Shown one piece after another: positions 8,374 to 19,014 of a stretch of 64,000 nucleotides of DNA. The notes beneath the pieces are model-generated. The model was not told the DNA's origin, made no database searches, and was given only the letters and a program-made list of their open reading frames with translations. This DNA comes from a virus. Within the stretch, counting starts at the first letter, position 1. Each line of letters opens with the position of its first letter. The stretch spans positions 18,407 through 82,406 of the IMG/VR virus record IMGVR_UViG_3300012269_000002; one strand, written 5' to 3'. The position numbers and the translations under genes are program-made.

Positions 8374-11300
8374 ATGTCAAATAGTATAAACACATTATCA
8401 CCAAATTTCAGGGATTTTCTACTTGGTAGAAACATCATTAGTGATACTATTAAAAACAATGGATTATTACCACTTTTACAAACGGTTGCCAAACCAGTTG
8501 AAATATCCCGTGCTCCAGAAAGTATTTTACCATCAACGGATATTGAAGTTAATGGTGAGTTTTATAAAGATTTAAATATAATTGAGAATAAATTCCAAGG
8601 TACTGATGAACAGTACAGGTCAATTGATATTATAAAAACAAAGGGTAGTACTAATGAGTTTAGTGTTCGTGACAACTCTAATTTTTACCAACAATTAAAT
8701 ACAACACAAAACACTTATAAAGCTGAGGACGCAAACTACGTTGATGCTTCAATATATTTAAATAGTTCAAGTGCACCAATAATGCAAATGGGTCCGTATT
8801 TAGATGAATTCGGTAATTTAAATGTTGGTGGACCTTCAACACAAGCTTTAGATATAATCGGAAGTGTTTTAGGTGGTAACGGTATTGGTTTTTCAAATAC
8901 TGGAATTGATACTGGGTTTGATGTTAGAAGTTCATTAGCTGGTCGAGTTCTATCGTCCGCTGGGGTTATAAACGATACCAAGTTAGGTCAACTAAGTGTT
9001 GGGTTCTTGGCTACATCATTAGGTAATAACGTTGCCTTTAATATCCAACAACAATCATTAGGTAAGATTAATTTAAACCCATTAAGTTTAATAAAGGGTG
9101 ATAGTGTAATTAGACCAAATTTCAATATAACGGTAGCCAAGGGTACGTTAGGTACGGCAGTTGATTTATTGGAAAGAATACTTGGTTTTGAAACACCAGT
9201 TAGCTTACTTTCAAGGTCTTCTTCAATATTTGCTAGCGAGAGTGGAAATATAAGTACAATCGATAGGGCAAACTCGGTAATCCAAAATACTGGTAAAGGG
9301 CAAATTTTAAGCTTATTCGCTAACTTAAACTCCAACAGTAATGAAAATTTAATAGGTGAGAGAATAGGGTATGTTCCAAATTATGAAGACTCTAGAACAG
9401 AAAGAGGGTTTAATCAAGGACCACTTAATGCTGGAGTTTCATATGCGTTCAATAACACGGGTGCTTTAGGTAAATATTCAAGTGTTCTGATTGGTGGGTT
9501 TAATGATGATTTCGATGAATTTAAAAATTTATTTTTAGATAATAAATTTACTTGGATTGGTACTGGTTCAAATTCATTAACGTATAGTAGTAGTAATTTT
9601 GGGGTTAGTGATGTTCCAGGGGTAATTCCTGATTTTTCAGTTAAAAAAGGTTTATTATTTAAAACACAGGAATTGTTCAAAAATAAAAACATGAGAACCC
9701 TTACGGTTGGACATGGGGTTAGTATCGATGGTTCAACACAAACACAATCAGCAATAAATGCTGGGTTTATGTCCAAGGGTAGTGGGGTTTTAAGTGAGTC
9801 CGCATTAAACGGTACAGCAGATGCTTTGGACCCTAGTAGTGTATTTTGTAGAACTTGGACAACATATGATAGATATTCACAAGTTGGAGACTTACAGAAG
9901 AGTAGTGGTTTAGATGCTTTTGCCAGAATCAATGGTGAAGAGTATAGTAATTCAGTTTTAGATGATAATGGTTTCGTTAGAATAGGACCTTACAAGGGTG
10001 AAGAAATAAAAAAATTCATGTTCTCGATTGAAAACTTAGCTTGGGTGGGGCAATTAGATAAATTATTGGAATCCGAAAAGGGTGAAGGAGATTTACTAAC
10101 AGGAAATAAAGGAAGAATTATGTGGTTTCCACCATATGATATTACATTCAATGAGACAACATCGGTTAACTGGGATAAAAATAATTTTATAGGTAGAGGT
10201 GAACCAATTTATACTTATAACAATACTGAAAGAACTGGCACACTTAGTTGGAAAATCGTTGTTGACCATCCAAACTACATGAACTTTATGGAAGATTTAA
10301 GTAGTGATGAGATTAATTCATTTTTCTCTGGTTGTCTTAAGTCTAAGGGTATTAGAAATAGAATTTTAACAAATGATGAACAAAATAATATTTCAGTTGC
10401 TGAAAACTTTTCACAACCAGAGATAGTAAATAGTGAGACAATCCCAACAACGGTATTCAAGGTATATTTCGCTAATGATAATACAGATATACCAGATTTA
10501 TATGAAAATGGTTTAAAAAATGGTGTTTCAAATGAAAAGATAGATTATAACGAAACCCCATCTGGAATTGTTTCCGAGGAATTTAATTACGGTGTCGGAA
10601 CTACTTTAGGTCAAGGCCCAGTGGGTAGTGTCGGTAGGGTTTATAATGATAATACAAATTTCGGTTTAAATGGGCAAACAACCCCAATTGATGTTGATGG
10701 TGATGTATTTGAAGGATGGCAAGACCCAAAATTTATAACAAAAATAAACTCTTTCTTAAAAGAAAAATGTAGATTTTGTAAAATTAATATTGTTGGTTAT
10801 GCCAGTACTCCTGGAACTGTTAATAATAATTTAATATTATCACAAAGGAGGGCATCTAATATAAATAATTGGTTATTAAATACTAGTGGTATTATTAGTC
10901 CAGATGATGAATTTAGGGAAAAAAGGATAAGTGTAGAGTTTAGAGGTGCTGGTGAAACCGAGGCTGGTGGTCCTGGATGTGTTTTTGGTAGTGAAGATAG
11001 TGAACCATGTAAGCGTTCCAGAGTTGCATCTATTGAAATAGAATATGACCCTACACTAAAGGAGATTATTGAACCAACCGTAACAACGGTGGATTCAAAT
11101 TCACCAACGAGAACAAGTTTAATACCTTTATCCAGATTTTATAATGAATCACATTATTTTGAAAAATTAGAACAAACCGATAACTTTATCTATGATAATA
11201 TAAAACAAAAAATTAAACATTTTCACCCTGGTTTCCATTCAATAACACCAGAAGGGTTTAACTCTAGGCTTACATTTTTACAACAATGTACTAGACAAGG

Positions 11301-11826
11301 ACCTACTACTGGTTTATTAAATGAAAAAGGTGAGGGTGGTAATGTTACAAATCCTAACAATTTAGCTTTTGGTAGGCCACCAGTATGTATTCTTAGAATA
11401 GGTGATTTTTATCATACTAAAATTATAATCGATAATTTAACTTTTGATTATGACCCATTGGTCTGGGATTTAAATCCAGAAGGTGTTGGCGTACAACCTA
11501 TGATAGTAACGGTAAATATGAGTTTTGCGTTTATCGGTGGTTCCAGTTTGAACTCACCAATAAACCGATTACAAAATGCGGTATCGTTTAATTACTTTGC
11601 GAATACGGAAGTATATGACCCAAGAGCACAAAAAGTTAAAGTTAAAGCTGAATTAAAAGAAGGTGAAAAGGCTAGTGGTATGTTAATAAAGGGTACATTC
11701 CCAAATAGTGAAAACTTCATGGTTGATTCGGTTAGTGCTAAAGGAATAAATGTAGGTAATACAGAAATTGTTATTAGTCAAGATGCTATTTTAACAAGTA
11801 CACAAAATCAAATCGTTTCGGATTAA
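8374..11826 (+). CDS. Large baseplate protein with an OmpA-like peptidoglycan-binding domain
   Basis: 1150 residues. Residues ~1-690 are virion-like, with a conserved-looking block (GRIMWFPPYDITFNETTSVN). Residues ~693-893 look like an OmpA-family domain: it opens with FKVYFANDNTDIP, has the core INIVGYASTPG followed by LSQRRASNINNWL, and closes on a beta strand. OmpA domains bind peptidoglycan, so this part may anchor the baseplate or puncturing device to the cell wall. The last third (PPVCILRIGDFYHTKIIID, LVWDLNPEGVGVQPM) resembles tail tube/baseplate junction proteins, roughly where T4 gp48/gp54 act. It is followed at 11 bases by the gp53-like gene. Confidence 0.65.
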   Translation: MSNSINTLSPNFRDFLLGRNIISDTIKNNGLLPLLQTVAKPVEISRAPESILPSTDIEVNGEFYKDLNIIENKFQGTDEQYRSIDIIKTKGSTNEFSVRDNSNFYQQLNTTQNTYKAEDANYVDASIYLNSSSAPIMQMGPYLDEFGNLNVGGPSTQALDIIGSVLGGNGIGFSNTGIDTGFDVRSSLAGRVLSSAGVINDTKLGQLSVGFLATSLGNNVAFNIQQQSLGKINLNPLSLIKGDSVIRPNFNITVAKGTLGTAVDLLERILGFETPVSLLSRSSSIFASESGNISTIDRANSVIQNTGKGQILSLFANLNSNSNENLIGERIGYVPNYEDSRTERGFNQGPLNAGVSYAFNNTGALGKYSSVLIGGFNDDFDEFKNLFLDNKFTWIGTGSNSLTYSSSNFGVSDVPGVIPDFSVKKGLLFKTQELFKNKNMRTLTVGHGVSIDGSTQTQSAINAGFMSKGSGVLSESALNGTADALDPSSVFCRTWTTYDRYSQVGDLQKSSGLDAFARINGEEYSNSVLDDNGFVRIGPYKGEEIKKFMFSIENLAWVGQLDKLLESEKGEGDLLTGNKGRIMWFPPYDITFNETTSVNWDKNNFIGRGEPIYTYNNTERTGTLSWKIVVDHPNYMNFMEDLSSDEINSFFSGCLKSKGIRNRILTNDEQNNISVAENFSQPEIVNSETIPTTVFKVYFANDNTDIPDLYENGLKNGVSNEKIDYNETPSGIVSEEFNYGVGTTLGQGPVGSVGRVYNDNTNFGLNGQTTPIDVDGDVFEGWQDPKFITKINSFLKEKCRFCKINIVGYASTPGTVNNNLILSQRRASNINNWLLNTSGIISPDDEFREKRISVEFRGAGETEAGGPGCVFGSEDSEPCKRSRVASIEIEYDPTLKEIIEPTVTTVDSNSPTRTSLIPLSRFYNESHYFEKLEQTDNFIYDNIKQKIKHFHPGFHSITPEGFNSRLTFLQQCTRQGPTTGLLNEKGEGGNVTNPNNLAFGRPPVCILRIGDFYHTKIIIDNLTFDYDPLVWDLNPEGVGVQPMIVTVNMSFAFIGGSSLNSPINRLQNAVSFNYFANTEVYDPRAQKVKVKAELKEGEKASGMLIKGTFPNSENFMVDSVSAKGINVGNTEIVISQDAILTSTQNQIVSD

Positions 11827-11837
11827 AAATAAATATT

Positions 11838-12155
11838 ATGGCAAATTATTTTGATAGATATAGTAAATTCAGTGAAAACGGTATAATAAAACCAATACCT
11901 GGTTTAAAAATACCACCAGAAAGTACTGATAAAAATGTTGTTTATAAGTTAGGTGAAACAAGGCTTGACATTTTAAGTCAAACGTATTATACTAATCCGT
12001 ATCATGGTTTTTTAATAATGTTAGCAAACCCACAATACGGTGGTTTAGAATTTAACATAAAAAACAATGATATTATTAGGGTTCCATTTCCTTTTGATTC
12101 TGCAATTGAAAGATATTTAAACTCTGTACAGATTTATAAAAAATTATATGGCTAA
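11838..12155 (+). CDS. gp53-like / LysM-like small baseplate protein
   Basis: 105 residues: YKLGETRLDILSQTYYTNPYH then GFLIMLANPQYGG and NNDIIRVPFPF. This is the LysM-like pattern seen in T4 gp53-type wedge proteins and in small LysM tail proteins (P2 gpX type). It is shorter than T4 gp53 (about 196 residues), so only the LysM-like core is kept. Its last 8 bases overlap the start of the giant hub gene, suggesting coupled translation. Confidence 0.65.
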   Translation: MANYFDRYSKFSENGIIKPIPGLKIPPESTDKNVVYKLGETRLDILSQTYYTNPYHGFLIMLANPQYGGLEFNIKNNDIIRVPFPFDSAIERYLNSVQIYKKLYG

Positions 12156-15100
12156 GAAAATAACACAAGATAGATTATTATATTACGAACCAAATCCAGA
12201 TGATAATGTATTAATACCAAATGAGGATATTAGTATATTCGTTGAGTTGGAAACAATGAGTAAAACTAGGTCTATGATTAGGGTTAATACTGTTGATGGT
12301 ACTGGTAAAATAGTAAATAATGGTGAAAAGAACGGTGTAATAAATTTTATAGATGGGGCTAAAGAAAATAAGGAACAATTCTTATCTACCAACTATACGG
12401 TAAACGATTCCGATTTCGATAATGATGGTGATACCCTAGGTATTGAAAGTATTGATATAGAATTTGATACTGCATATACCCCATTGGTAAAAATAAAATT
12501 TATAGATGTTAGGGGCCAATCAATTTTAACAAAGGGGAATAATTCAAAATATAGGGTATTTTTTGAATTACCATACCCAACATTCAATTTAACGGTAAAG
12601 GGTTTCTATGGTAGACCAGTTTCTTATTGTTTACATTTACTTAAATGGAACGCAAAATTTAATTCAAATACTGGCAATTTTGAAATAGATGCTGAATTTA
12701 TAGGTTATACTTATGCTAAGTTGACCGATTTATTAATTGGGTATATTAGGGCAACGGTACAAACCGAAGAAGGTTCTAAGATATTCAATAAATTAAAGGA
12801 AGAAGAGTTGGCCAAGGGTATTGAAATTAAAACCATTGATGAATATTTAGTTGACATCGATAAAATATCCGATGAATTTGAAAAATTAAAAAGTCAGAAC
12901 GAAAATATAAAAGAGGTTAATACAATTGATTTAATTAGAGATGGTCTAACAAGTATTAGGCGTGAAATAACTAGCCTTACCACGTTTATGGTCGGTAAGG
13001 GTACAACTAATTTTAATAATGGTTCTGGTGTTTTGGGTGTTGATGTGACCAATATTTTTGAAATTGATAATAATATAATAAAGACTAGAAAAAAAATAAA
13101 GGAAATTGTTGATGACCCAGAAAGTGGTCTAAATATTAAAATAGGTATAACTAACTTAACCATTAGCTCTACTAATTTGACCTCTATGATTAAATTAAGT
13201 GGTTTAAAAAATTCAGACTTCAATACAACTGAAAGTGGTGTTGAAGCTATTACTCAAAAAACCCCTAACATATATTCAATCGTTGATACAACCCCTATAA
13301 CTCAATTATCTAAATCTGTTAAGAATTCTTTATCAAATAGTAATACGGATAAAGAATTAGTCGTATATGATTTTAGAAGGATTTTTGTTGAATTAAACTC
13401 AATAGAGGGTAAATTAAATACACTCGAAAGTGAACTTAGAAATAAAATTGGTACTGATTTAGCTAACATAGCTAAAACTAAATTAAATTTCGACCCTACA
13501 ATTAGGAATATAATAAGAATTTTTACAATACATTGTGAAGTGTTTTTAAAAACATTACATAAGGTGTCCAATGATGCGGTATTTGGTCCTAATGCTAGTG
13601 ATAGGTTAGAAGTTTTAAATAAAGTTGGATTGAATGAAAAAAATAGTGATTTCAAATCGACATCACCAATATACCCATGGTTCGAGTATAGGGAGGCCAG
13701 TAATGATGAAGGTTTCTTTGAGACTTGGGTTGGTAGTAAAATTAATAGTGACGATACGAATAAAGTTAACGAAGTTTTATTTGTTGAAGATTTATTAGAT
13801 AAATTAGTTCAATTAGGTAGAATAGATGAACAATCCGAGTTAACCTCAAATAATGATTTAGATTTTTATCCAGTCTCGGTATTAGATACTTTTGTTTCTG
13901 GAAATATAAGTGAAAACCCATATTTAACGGCACTAACATCACAAAGGGATAAGACTAGAACAACCCCAGAAGAACTTATTAGATGTTTACTCCTTAGAGG
14001 CTTTCTAGCTCTAGGTTTTAACAATGAAAATTATGGTAGACAATTAGTCTCTTTTATGGGTGAATTGGAAGCATATAACGTATTCAGCGCATTTGGTAAA
14101 ATGAGTTTTAATAAAGTTAATGACTTAATAAATTCGGTTAGACCAAGAAGTAGTGATATTGAAATTAAAATAAAAGAAACTATTGATATTGGTAAGACTA
14201 AATTTAAACGCCCTATACTATTAGACGGTGAAGAAGATAGTTTTTATACTTATAATTATATTTTTGATTCATCAAACGGTAGAGCGTATTTACCAATTAA
14301 TGGTGGATTCGATGGTGAAATATTTTATGAAAATCCTAGTGATAATTTAAATAAACTTAAAAGTTTATCTAGTATTAATAGTTTGACGGATACATATACA
14401 TTTACAAATAATATAAGTAATAGTAGTGTTAATGGGTTAGATATTATTGAAGATGGTTCAGTTTTCTTTAAAATTTTAGAAGATGGGGAATATGAAGGTT
14501 TATCTAATAGAGTCAACAATGGTATAGAACTTTTAGGTCCAGATGGTGCGTATAGAGGATTAATAGCGTTAGATTCTGTTATAGAGGAAGGTAGTATATA
14601 TAATAATGTTTATAAAAATGAAACATTATTAACTCCAAACCCGTATGATGGTAATTTAAAAGCTCAAGAAATATTTAATATTCAATATAAAGATGGTAGC
14701 GTTGAAAATGTGTTAAAAGCCTATTGGTATGTTGAAAATAGGTCTTCATTGACTGGTCTATTCAGTAATGAAAATACTGTTGGTGGAACTTATCTTACTA
14801 AATTATCAAATGAAAACGAATTAAAAAAAATTACGGATTCTACTTTTGAAAATAAAGATTTATTAGAAACAAATTCATTAGGTAATACTAGGTTATCCGC
14901 TAGAATAATTCCTGGCAAATGGGGTGACCAAAAAAACTTAATGATGGATTTGGTTAATGAAGTGGATGTTAATTTAATTTATACACCATATATTGAATTT
15001 TCATCAACTAAAGAAGGTGGTGAAACTAATAATGGTTTTAGTTTGTTCGGTAGTGAATTTTATAATAATCAAAAATTAATTGAAGCTAAAGCATTTTTAT

Positions 15101-17745
15101 TCTTACATACATTTTCTTGGGAGGGAGTAATAGGTAAGGTTGGTGAAGATGTTAGTCTATTTGATAAAATAACAAATGATGAAAACCCAACAATAAAGGG
15201 TTTATTCAATAACTATAGTTCTTTTATAAAAGCCCCTAAATTATGGTGTGCGTTTATTGGTGGTCTTATATATAGATATGAATTAGGTGAATTAGGTGAG
15301 GATATTATTAATTTTAATGATAATCTAATCCCATTTCAAACAGATTCATCAATTTTACCAAAACATGATGAATTCTTATATTCAATTGATGATGCTGGTA
15401 TTATTGATAGGTCAATGTTTGGTATGACGTTTGAACCACAGGACGGTAATTATGCCAAATTGGATAAGGTAATAAAAAACTTACCTTTTAAAGTTAGAAG
15501 TGAATTTAAGCGTATTTTTACCTCATTCGTTGATAGAGAGTTTTTAACAATAGCTAGTGAATTAGAAGTTTGGAACGATACCTATGGGGTTTCGTTCAAT
15601 ACCCTATGGGATAATTTAAATGAATTAAATAGTTCTTCTACTTCAATGGTGGATAATATAAGTAAATCTAGTATTAGAGATATTATGGGTATTAGAGGTA
15701 ATGATGTATATAAAAACTATATATTGGTATTACCCTCAACTAATCCTAGGGATATTAATAATAAAGAATATAAAAAATTAAAACAAATAAATCTATTACT
15801 TAAACCTAATACTTTAGTTTCTAATTTAATTAATAAATTAATAAGTAGTAGTTACATTATACAAAATGGTGCTCCTAGAGTATTTTTGGATAGAACCAGT
15901 TTTAATGATGATAAATATACCTCAATAGGTGTTGATAAAGATGATTATAACGCATACTTAGAAGGTTTTCTAACTAGATTTGAGAAATTGTCGGAAGATT
16001 GGGAAAAAAATGGGAACCCAGAAATAGATGACATACAACAAAAGATATTTAATTCAATAGATGATGATTTAATAAAATTAACATTATACAGGTCTTTAGG
16101 GGCAATTTATAATAAATGGGTGGCTGGAACCGATGATGCTATAACTAGTGAATGTGGTTTTAACACAAATATTATAGATTCATTTAAATTCCTTGATAGG
16201 TCATTCAACGATATAGGTGATAAATTTTATATCAACCCAACCGTTGTTGCGGATTTAATCAGGTTTAATTATAATCAAAGTTTTTTTGATATAGTTAATA
16301 AAATTTTGAGTGATAATAATTTTAACTTTATCCCATTACCGTCATTTGTTAATTTTACCAAAATGGATGAATTAGTTGATATGTTTACACCGTTCCCATA
16401 TAACGATACCCTTGAAGATAAAATAGTTGGGCCAGCGTTTATATGTACATACACTGGACAATTATCAACAAACCTAGATTTAGGTGATAGTTACGAGCAC
16501 ATTGACGATGGTATTTATATAAGTGAGGATAGTGATGGTAAAATTACTGGAATACCAGAGGATTTTAAAGGTGTTGATGATGATTCATTAAATATACCCA
16601 TGATTGGTGTATCTTATGGTCAACAAAATCAAAGTTTCTTTAAGGATATAGCCCTTGACCAAAGGGAATTTACGGAAACATCTGAAACATTACAGGTAAT
16701 TGAAAATATATCAAATAGTGGAGATAAAAGAAAAGCCGCATCCGTTGGACAAAATTTAATGAATATTTACCAAACTAGGTCATATTCTGCCGAGGTTGAA
16801 ATGATGGGTAACGCAATGATTCAACCAATGATGTACTTCCAATTAAACAACATACCAATGTTTAGAGGTGCTTATATGATTCTTAAGGTAACCCATAGCA
16901 TTAAAGCTAACAGTATGACAACTAAATTTAAGGGTGTTAGAATTAAAAAACCTAAAACCAAGTTAGTTGATGCACCAACATTATTTATGCAATTATTAGG
17001 TTCATTAAAATCATTTGGTACTGCTAATGGTATTTCAGATGGTACGGTGGATAGTAGAGACCCATTTGTGGTTAGAGTAGGTTCAGCTGCAACTAGAGGT
17101 GCAAAAACATCTATTTCATGTGGTGTTGTTACTAAAAGTGTTAATGATTTTAATACTGTTTTAAAATTAGTTATTGATTATTTAGAGGGTTCGTATTGTT
17201 CTGGAGGTTTAAATTGTGGTAGTGAAGCAAGTGGTGAAACGTTATGGGGTTTAGATAGGAAAAACCAAAGTAGACCTAATGATGAATTTTGGGCCTTGGT
17301 CGATGCCAAAAAAAATGGTACAAATGGTGTTGGGGTTTTTAACGCAAGATATCCCAAACCAAAAGATGAACCAGAATTATTTGAAATTTTCTCAAGGGTA
17401 ATAAAATTGGATTACGAAAGATTTAAGAAAAATTATTTTAAAAGTGCACCAAATGTTGCGGATATAGTTGAAACAGATGGTAGATTATATTTTAATATGA
17501 TTTATGGTGTATTTAATGGTGCTGGATTCTTTAAGGGTTATGCTCAAGTATTAATAATAGCGTATAATCAAAATAACGGTATAACAACCGATGAATTAAC
17601 AAAAGTATTTGTTGATGAAAGATTGGGTGGTGCGGTAAATGCATTTAGATTAGGTACTGGTGGTAAGAAAATAGGCAGAGGGTCAATGGAATTGATTGCG
17701 AACACAGGTATTGATATCGAAAAAATAGTAGGGTTAAATTGTTAA
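12148..17745 (+). CDS. Giant baseplate hub protein with C-terminal muramidase-like domain
   Basis: 1865 residues, the longest gene here. The N-terminal ~200 residues contain VKIKFIDVRG and FELPYPTFNLTVKGFYGRP, a hub/beta-domain look. The block at ~1550-1610 (MMYFQLNNIPMFRGAYMIL then KVTHSIKANSMTTKFKGVR) resembles the gp27/late-control-D type hub core. Residues ~1665-1865 resemble glycosidase 108 lysozymes: LEGSYC with E1680 as candidate catalytic acid, then SGETLWGLD. In T4, gp27 and the gp5 lysozyme are separate chains that assemble together; here they appear fused, which would let the tail tip digest the wall. The middle ~1300 residues are not recognised. Confidence 0.6.
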   Translation: MAKKITQDRLLYYEPNPDDNVLIPNEDISIFVELETMSKTRSMIRVNTVDGTGKIVNNGEKNGVINFIDGAKENKEQFLSTNYTVNDSDFDNDGDTLGIESIDIEFDTAYTPLVKIKFIDVRGQSILTKGNNSKYRVFFELPYPTFNLTVKGFYGRPVSYCLHLLKWNAKFNSNTGNFEIDAEFIGYTYAKLTDLLIGYIRATVQTEEGSKIFNKLKEEELAKGIEIKTIDEYLVDIDKISDEFEKLKSQNENIKEVNTIDLIRDGLTSIRREITSLTTFMVGKGTTNFNNGSGVLGVDVTNIFEIDNNIIKTRKKIKEIVDDPESGLNIKIGITNLTISSTNLTSMIKLSGLKNSDFNTTESGVEAITQKTPNIYSIVDTTPITQLSKSVKNSLSNSNTDKELVVYDFRRIFVELNSIEGKLNTLESELRNKIGTDLANIAKTKLNFDPTIRNIIRIFTIHCEVFLKTLHKVSNDAVFGPNASDRLEVLNKVGLNEKNSDFKSTSPIYPWFEYREASNDEGFFETWVGSKINSDDTNKVNEVLFVEDLLDKLVQLGRIDEQSELTSNNDLDFYPVSVLDTFVSGNISENPYLTALTSQRDKTRTTPEELIRCLLLRGFLALGFNNENYGRQLVSFMGELEAYNVFSAFGKMSFNKVNDLINSVRPRSSDIEIKIKETIDIGKTKFKRPILLDGEEDSFYTYNYIFDSSNGRAYLPINGGFDGEIFYENPSDNLNKLKSLSSINSLTDTYTFTNNISNSSVNGLDIIEDGSVFFKILEDGEYEGLSNRVNNGIELLGPDGAYRGLIALDSVIEEGSIYNNVYKNETLLTPNPYDGNLKAQEIFNIQYKDGSVENVLKAYWYVENRSSLTGLFSNENTVGGTYLTKLSNENELKKITDSTFENKDLLETNSLGNTRLSARIIPGKWGDQKNLMMDLVNEVDVNLIYTPYIEFSSTKEGGETNNGFSLFGSEFYNNQKLIEAKAFLFLHTFSWEGVIGKVGEDVSLFDKITNDENPTIKGLFNNYSSFIKAPKLWCAFIGGLIYRYELGELGEDIINFNDNLIPFQTDSSILPKHDEFLYSIDDAGIIDRSMFGMTFEPQDGNYAKLDKVIKNLPFKVRSEFKRIFTSFVDREFLTIASELEVWNDTYGVSFNTLWDNLNELNSSSTSMVDNISKSSIRDIMGIRGNDVYKNYILVLPSTNPRDINNKEYKKLKQINLLLKPNTLVSNLINKLISSSYIIQNGAPRVFLDRTSFNDDKYTSIGVDKDDYNAYLEGFLTRFEKLSEDWEKNGNPEIDDIQQKIFNSIDDDLIKLTLYRSLGAIYNKWVAGTDDAITSECGFNTNIIDSFKFLDRSFNDIGDKFYINPTVVADLIRFNYNQSFFDIVNKILSDNNFNFIPLPSFVNFTKMDELVDMFTPFPYNDTLEDKIVGPAFICTYTGQLSTNLDLGDSYEHIDDGIYISEDSDGKITGIPEDFKGVDDDSLNIPMIGVSYGQQNQSFFKDIALDQREFTETSETLQVIENISNSGDKRKAASVGQNLMNIYQTRSYSAEVEMMGNAMIQPMMYFQLNNIPMFRGAYMILKVTHSIKANSMTTKFKGVRIKKPKTKLVDAPTLFMQLLGSLKSFGTANGISDGTVDSRDPFVVRVGSAATRGAKTSISCGVVTKSVNDFNTVLKLVIDYLEGSYCSGGLNCGSEASGETLWGLDRKNQSRPNDEFWALVDAKKNGTNGVGVFNARYPKPKDEPELFEIFSRVIKLDYERFKKNYFKSAPNVADIVETDGRLYFNMIYGVFNGAGFFKGYAQVLIIAYNQNNGITTDELTKVFVDERLGGAVNAFRLGTGGKKIGRGSMELIANTGIDIEKIVGLNC

Positions 17746-17777
17746 ATTGTTTATTAAAAATAATTTAACTATATTTG
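17746..17777 (+). promoter_or_regulatory. Bacteroidetes-type promoter (ATTG-N20-TATATTTG)
   Basis: ATTG 17746-17749 and TATATTTG 17770-17777, spacing 20. The ATG at 17782 follows four bases later, again almost leaderless. It marks a switch from tail genes to a separately controlled unit. Confidence 0.75.
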
Positions 17778-17781
17778 TAAC

Positions 17782-18381
17782 ATGAAAATAGCGAACATAG
17801 TTATAGACACACCAATAAAGGTTAATAATAAATTTAATGTGGTCGATTCCTTTGATAAAATAATCAAGGGAATCCCAACATTATTGGTTGGGTTAAATCA
17901 CGTTAGAAATATAGACCCAAAACCAGATTTCTTAGATAGGAAATTATCCGAAGATGTTTATTGGACATTCAGCAAAAAAGAAAAAAGGGTCCTATTTGAA
18001 GAGGACCTATTCTATTTCACGGAAGCCATTTATAAAAATATAATCAAAAAAACAAAGTATAGATTCATTGATTTAATTCTCACAAATTCGAGTGAGATTT
18101 TACTTATACTTTCTGAAATTAATAAAATTAAGAAAATTATTACATTAAAGCATAAAAATATGTTGTATATTTATGGTGATAATATTATCTTCGGTTTTGA
18201 TTTAAAACAAGTTACGTTCATTGGGTCCGATACTATTAAGTTAATTGATTTAATCAAGAACTTATCTGACGTGTTTTTGGAGGATGATAACATACTTATA
18301 GAGTATAATAATGATTTGGAAATGTTTAATTATGAAACTAAATATATCCCGATATTATACACTATGAACCAAGATGAATAG
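17782..18381 (+). CDS. Protein of unknown function
   Basis: 199 residues, not recognised. It starts MKIANIVIDTPIKVNN and has alternating hydrophobic strands and Lys-rich helices (LIDLIKNLSDVFLEDDN), no signal peptide and no Cys motif. It is the first gene after a host-type promoter and overlaps the next gene by 8 bases, so the two form a small unit that is probably expressed early. Confidence 0.6.
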   Translation: MKIANIVIDTPIKVNNKFNVVDSFDKIIKGIPTLLVGLNHVRNIDPKPDFLDRKLSEDVYWTFSKKEKRVLFEEDLFYFTEAIYKNIIKKTKYRFIDLILTNSSEILLILSEINKIKKIITLKHKNMLYIYGDNIIFGFDLKQVTFIGSDTIKLIDLIKNLSDVFLEDDNILIEYNNDLEMFNYETKYIPILYTMNQDE

Positions 18382-18775
18382 AACAATTTTATTAGCATCC
18401 TTTATGGGTACTAAAGATATAGATATTTTTTTTAAAAAGCTTAAAGATAAATATAACATTCAGAAAACGAAAGTATTCGTATTTGAACATGTAGACGACC
18501 CCACTAAATTAATCGTAACATTTAAATTAGTAATTAAAAATAATATAAGGTTCAATATTAAGAAAGACCTACCAAACTCAATATTAATTCACAAAAGAGG
18601 TACGGCAATCTATACAATCAACGCCCTTAATAAATTAATAGAAAATACCCACCCAGAAACATTGGGAAACATTAATTATAGTTCGGTTAAAATAGATTGG
18701 TCCGAATTTCAAAATAAATTACTTACCTTTTATAATGATGAATTAAAGATATGTGATATAAAACGTATTTTTTAA
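18374..18775 (+). CDS. Protein of unknown function
   Basis: 133 residues, basic, not recognised. Its start overlaps the end of the previous gene (ATGAATAG), a typical coupled arrangement. Features are FKKLKDKYNIQKTKVFVFE, a beta/alpha pattern, and SILIHKRGTAIYTINALNKL near residue 75. The role probably goes with its partner upstream. Confidence 0.6.
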   Translation: MNRTILLASFMGTKDIDIFFKKLKDKYNIQKTKVFVFEHVDDPTKLIVTFKLVIKNNIRFNIKKDLPNSILIHKRGTAIYTINALNKLIENTHPETLGNINYSSVKIDWSEFQNKLLTFYNDELKICDIKRIF

Positions 18776-18785
18776 CTTTTCACCA

Positions 18786-18792
18786 TATTTAT
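18786..18792 (+). promoter_or_regulatory. TATTTAT motif (putative phage promoter)
   Basis: CATATTTATTAGTATAAC, 30 bases before the ATG at 18823. Confidence 0.4.
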
Positions 18793-18822
18793 TAGTATAA
18801 CAAAAGTATTAATATTAATATT

Positions 18823-19002
18823 ATGGATAATAAAAAAAACATTAAAGATAGTGTTAATTCGTTTTTAGGTGAAGATGAAAAAACATTAGAACAAGAAATG
18901 GATTGTTCTTCGGGCACTTGTGTAATCAAGAGCGATAAAAGCTTAGTAGAAAGAATTAACAAAACAATAATAACTGAGGACGGTAGACAACTATTGTTTT
19001 AA
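18823..19002 (+). CDS. Small protein of unknown function, 59 aa
   Basis: Starts MDNKKNIKDSVNSFLGED and ends TEDGRQLLF. It has one CX4C-like pair (DCSSGTC). A TATTTAT motif precedes it, and the next gene starts 12 bases after its stop. Coding is supported by a clean start, codon use like its neighbours and tight spacing. The family is not recognised; it may be a small virion or assembly protein partnered with the acidic protein downstream. Confidence 0.6.
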   Translation: MDNKKNIKDSVNSFLGEDEKTLEQEMDCSSGTCVIKSDKSLVERINKTIITEDGRQLLF

Positions 19003-19014
19003 TACATAAAGGAA

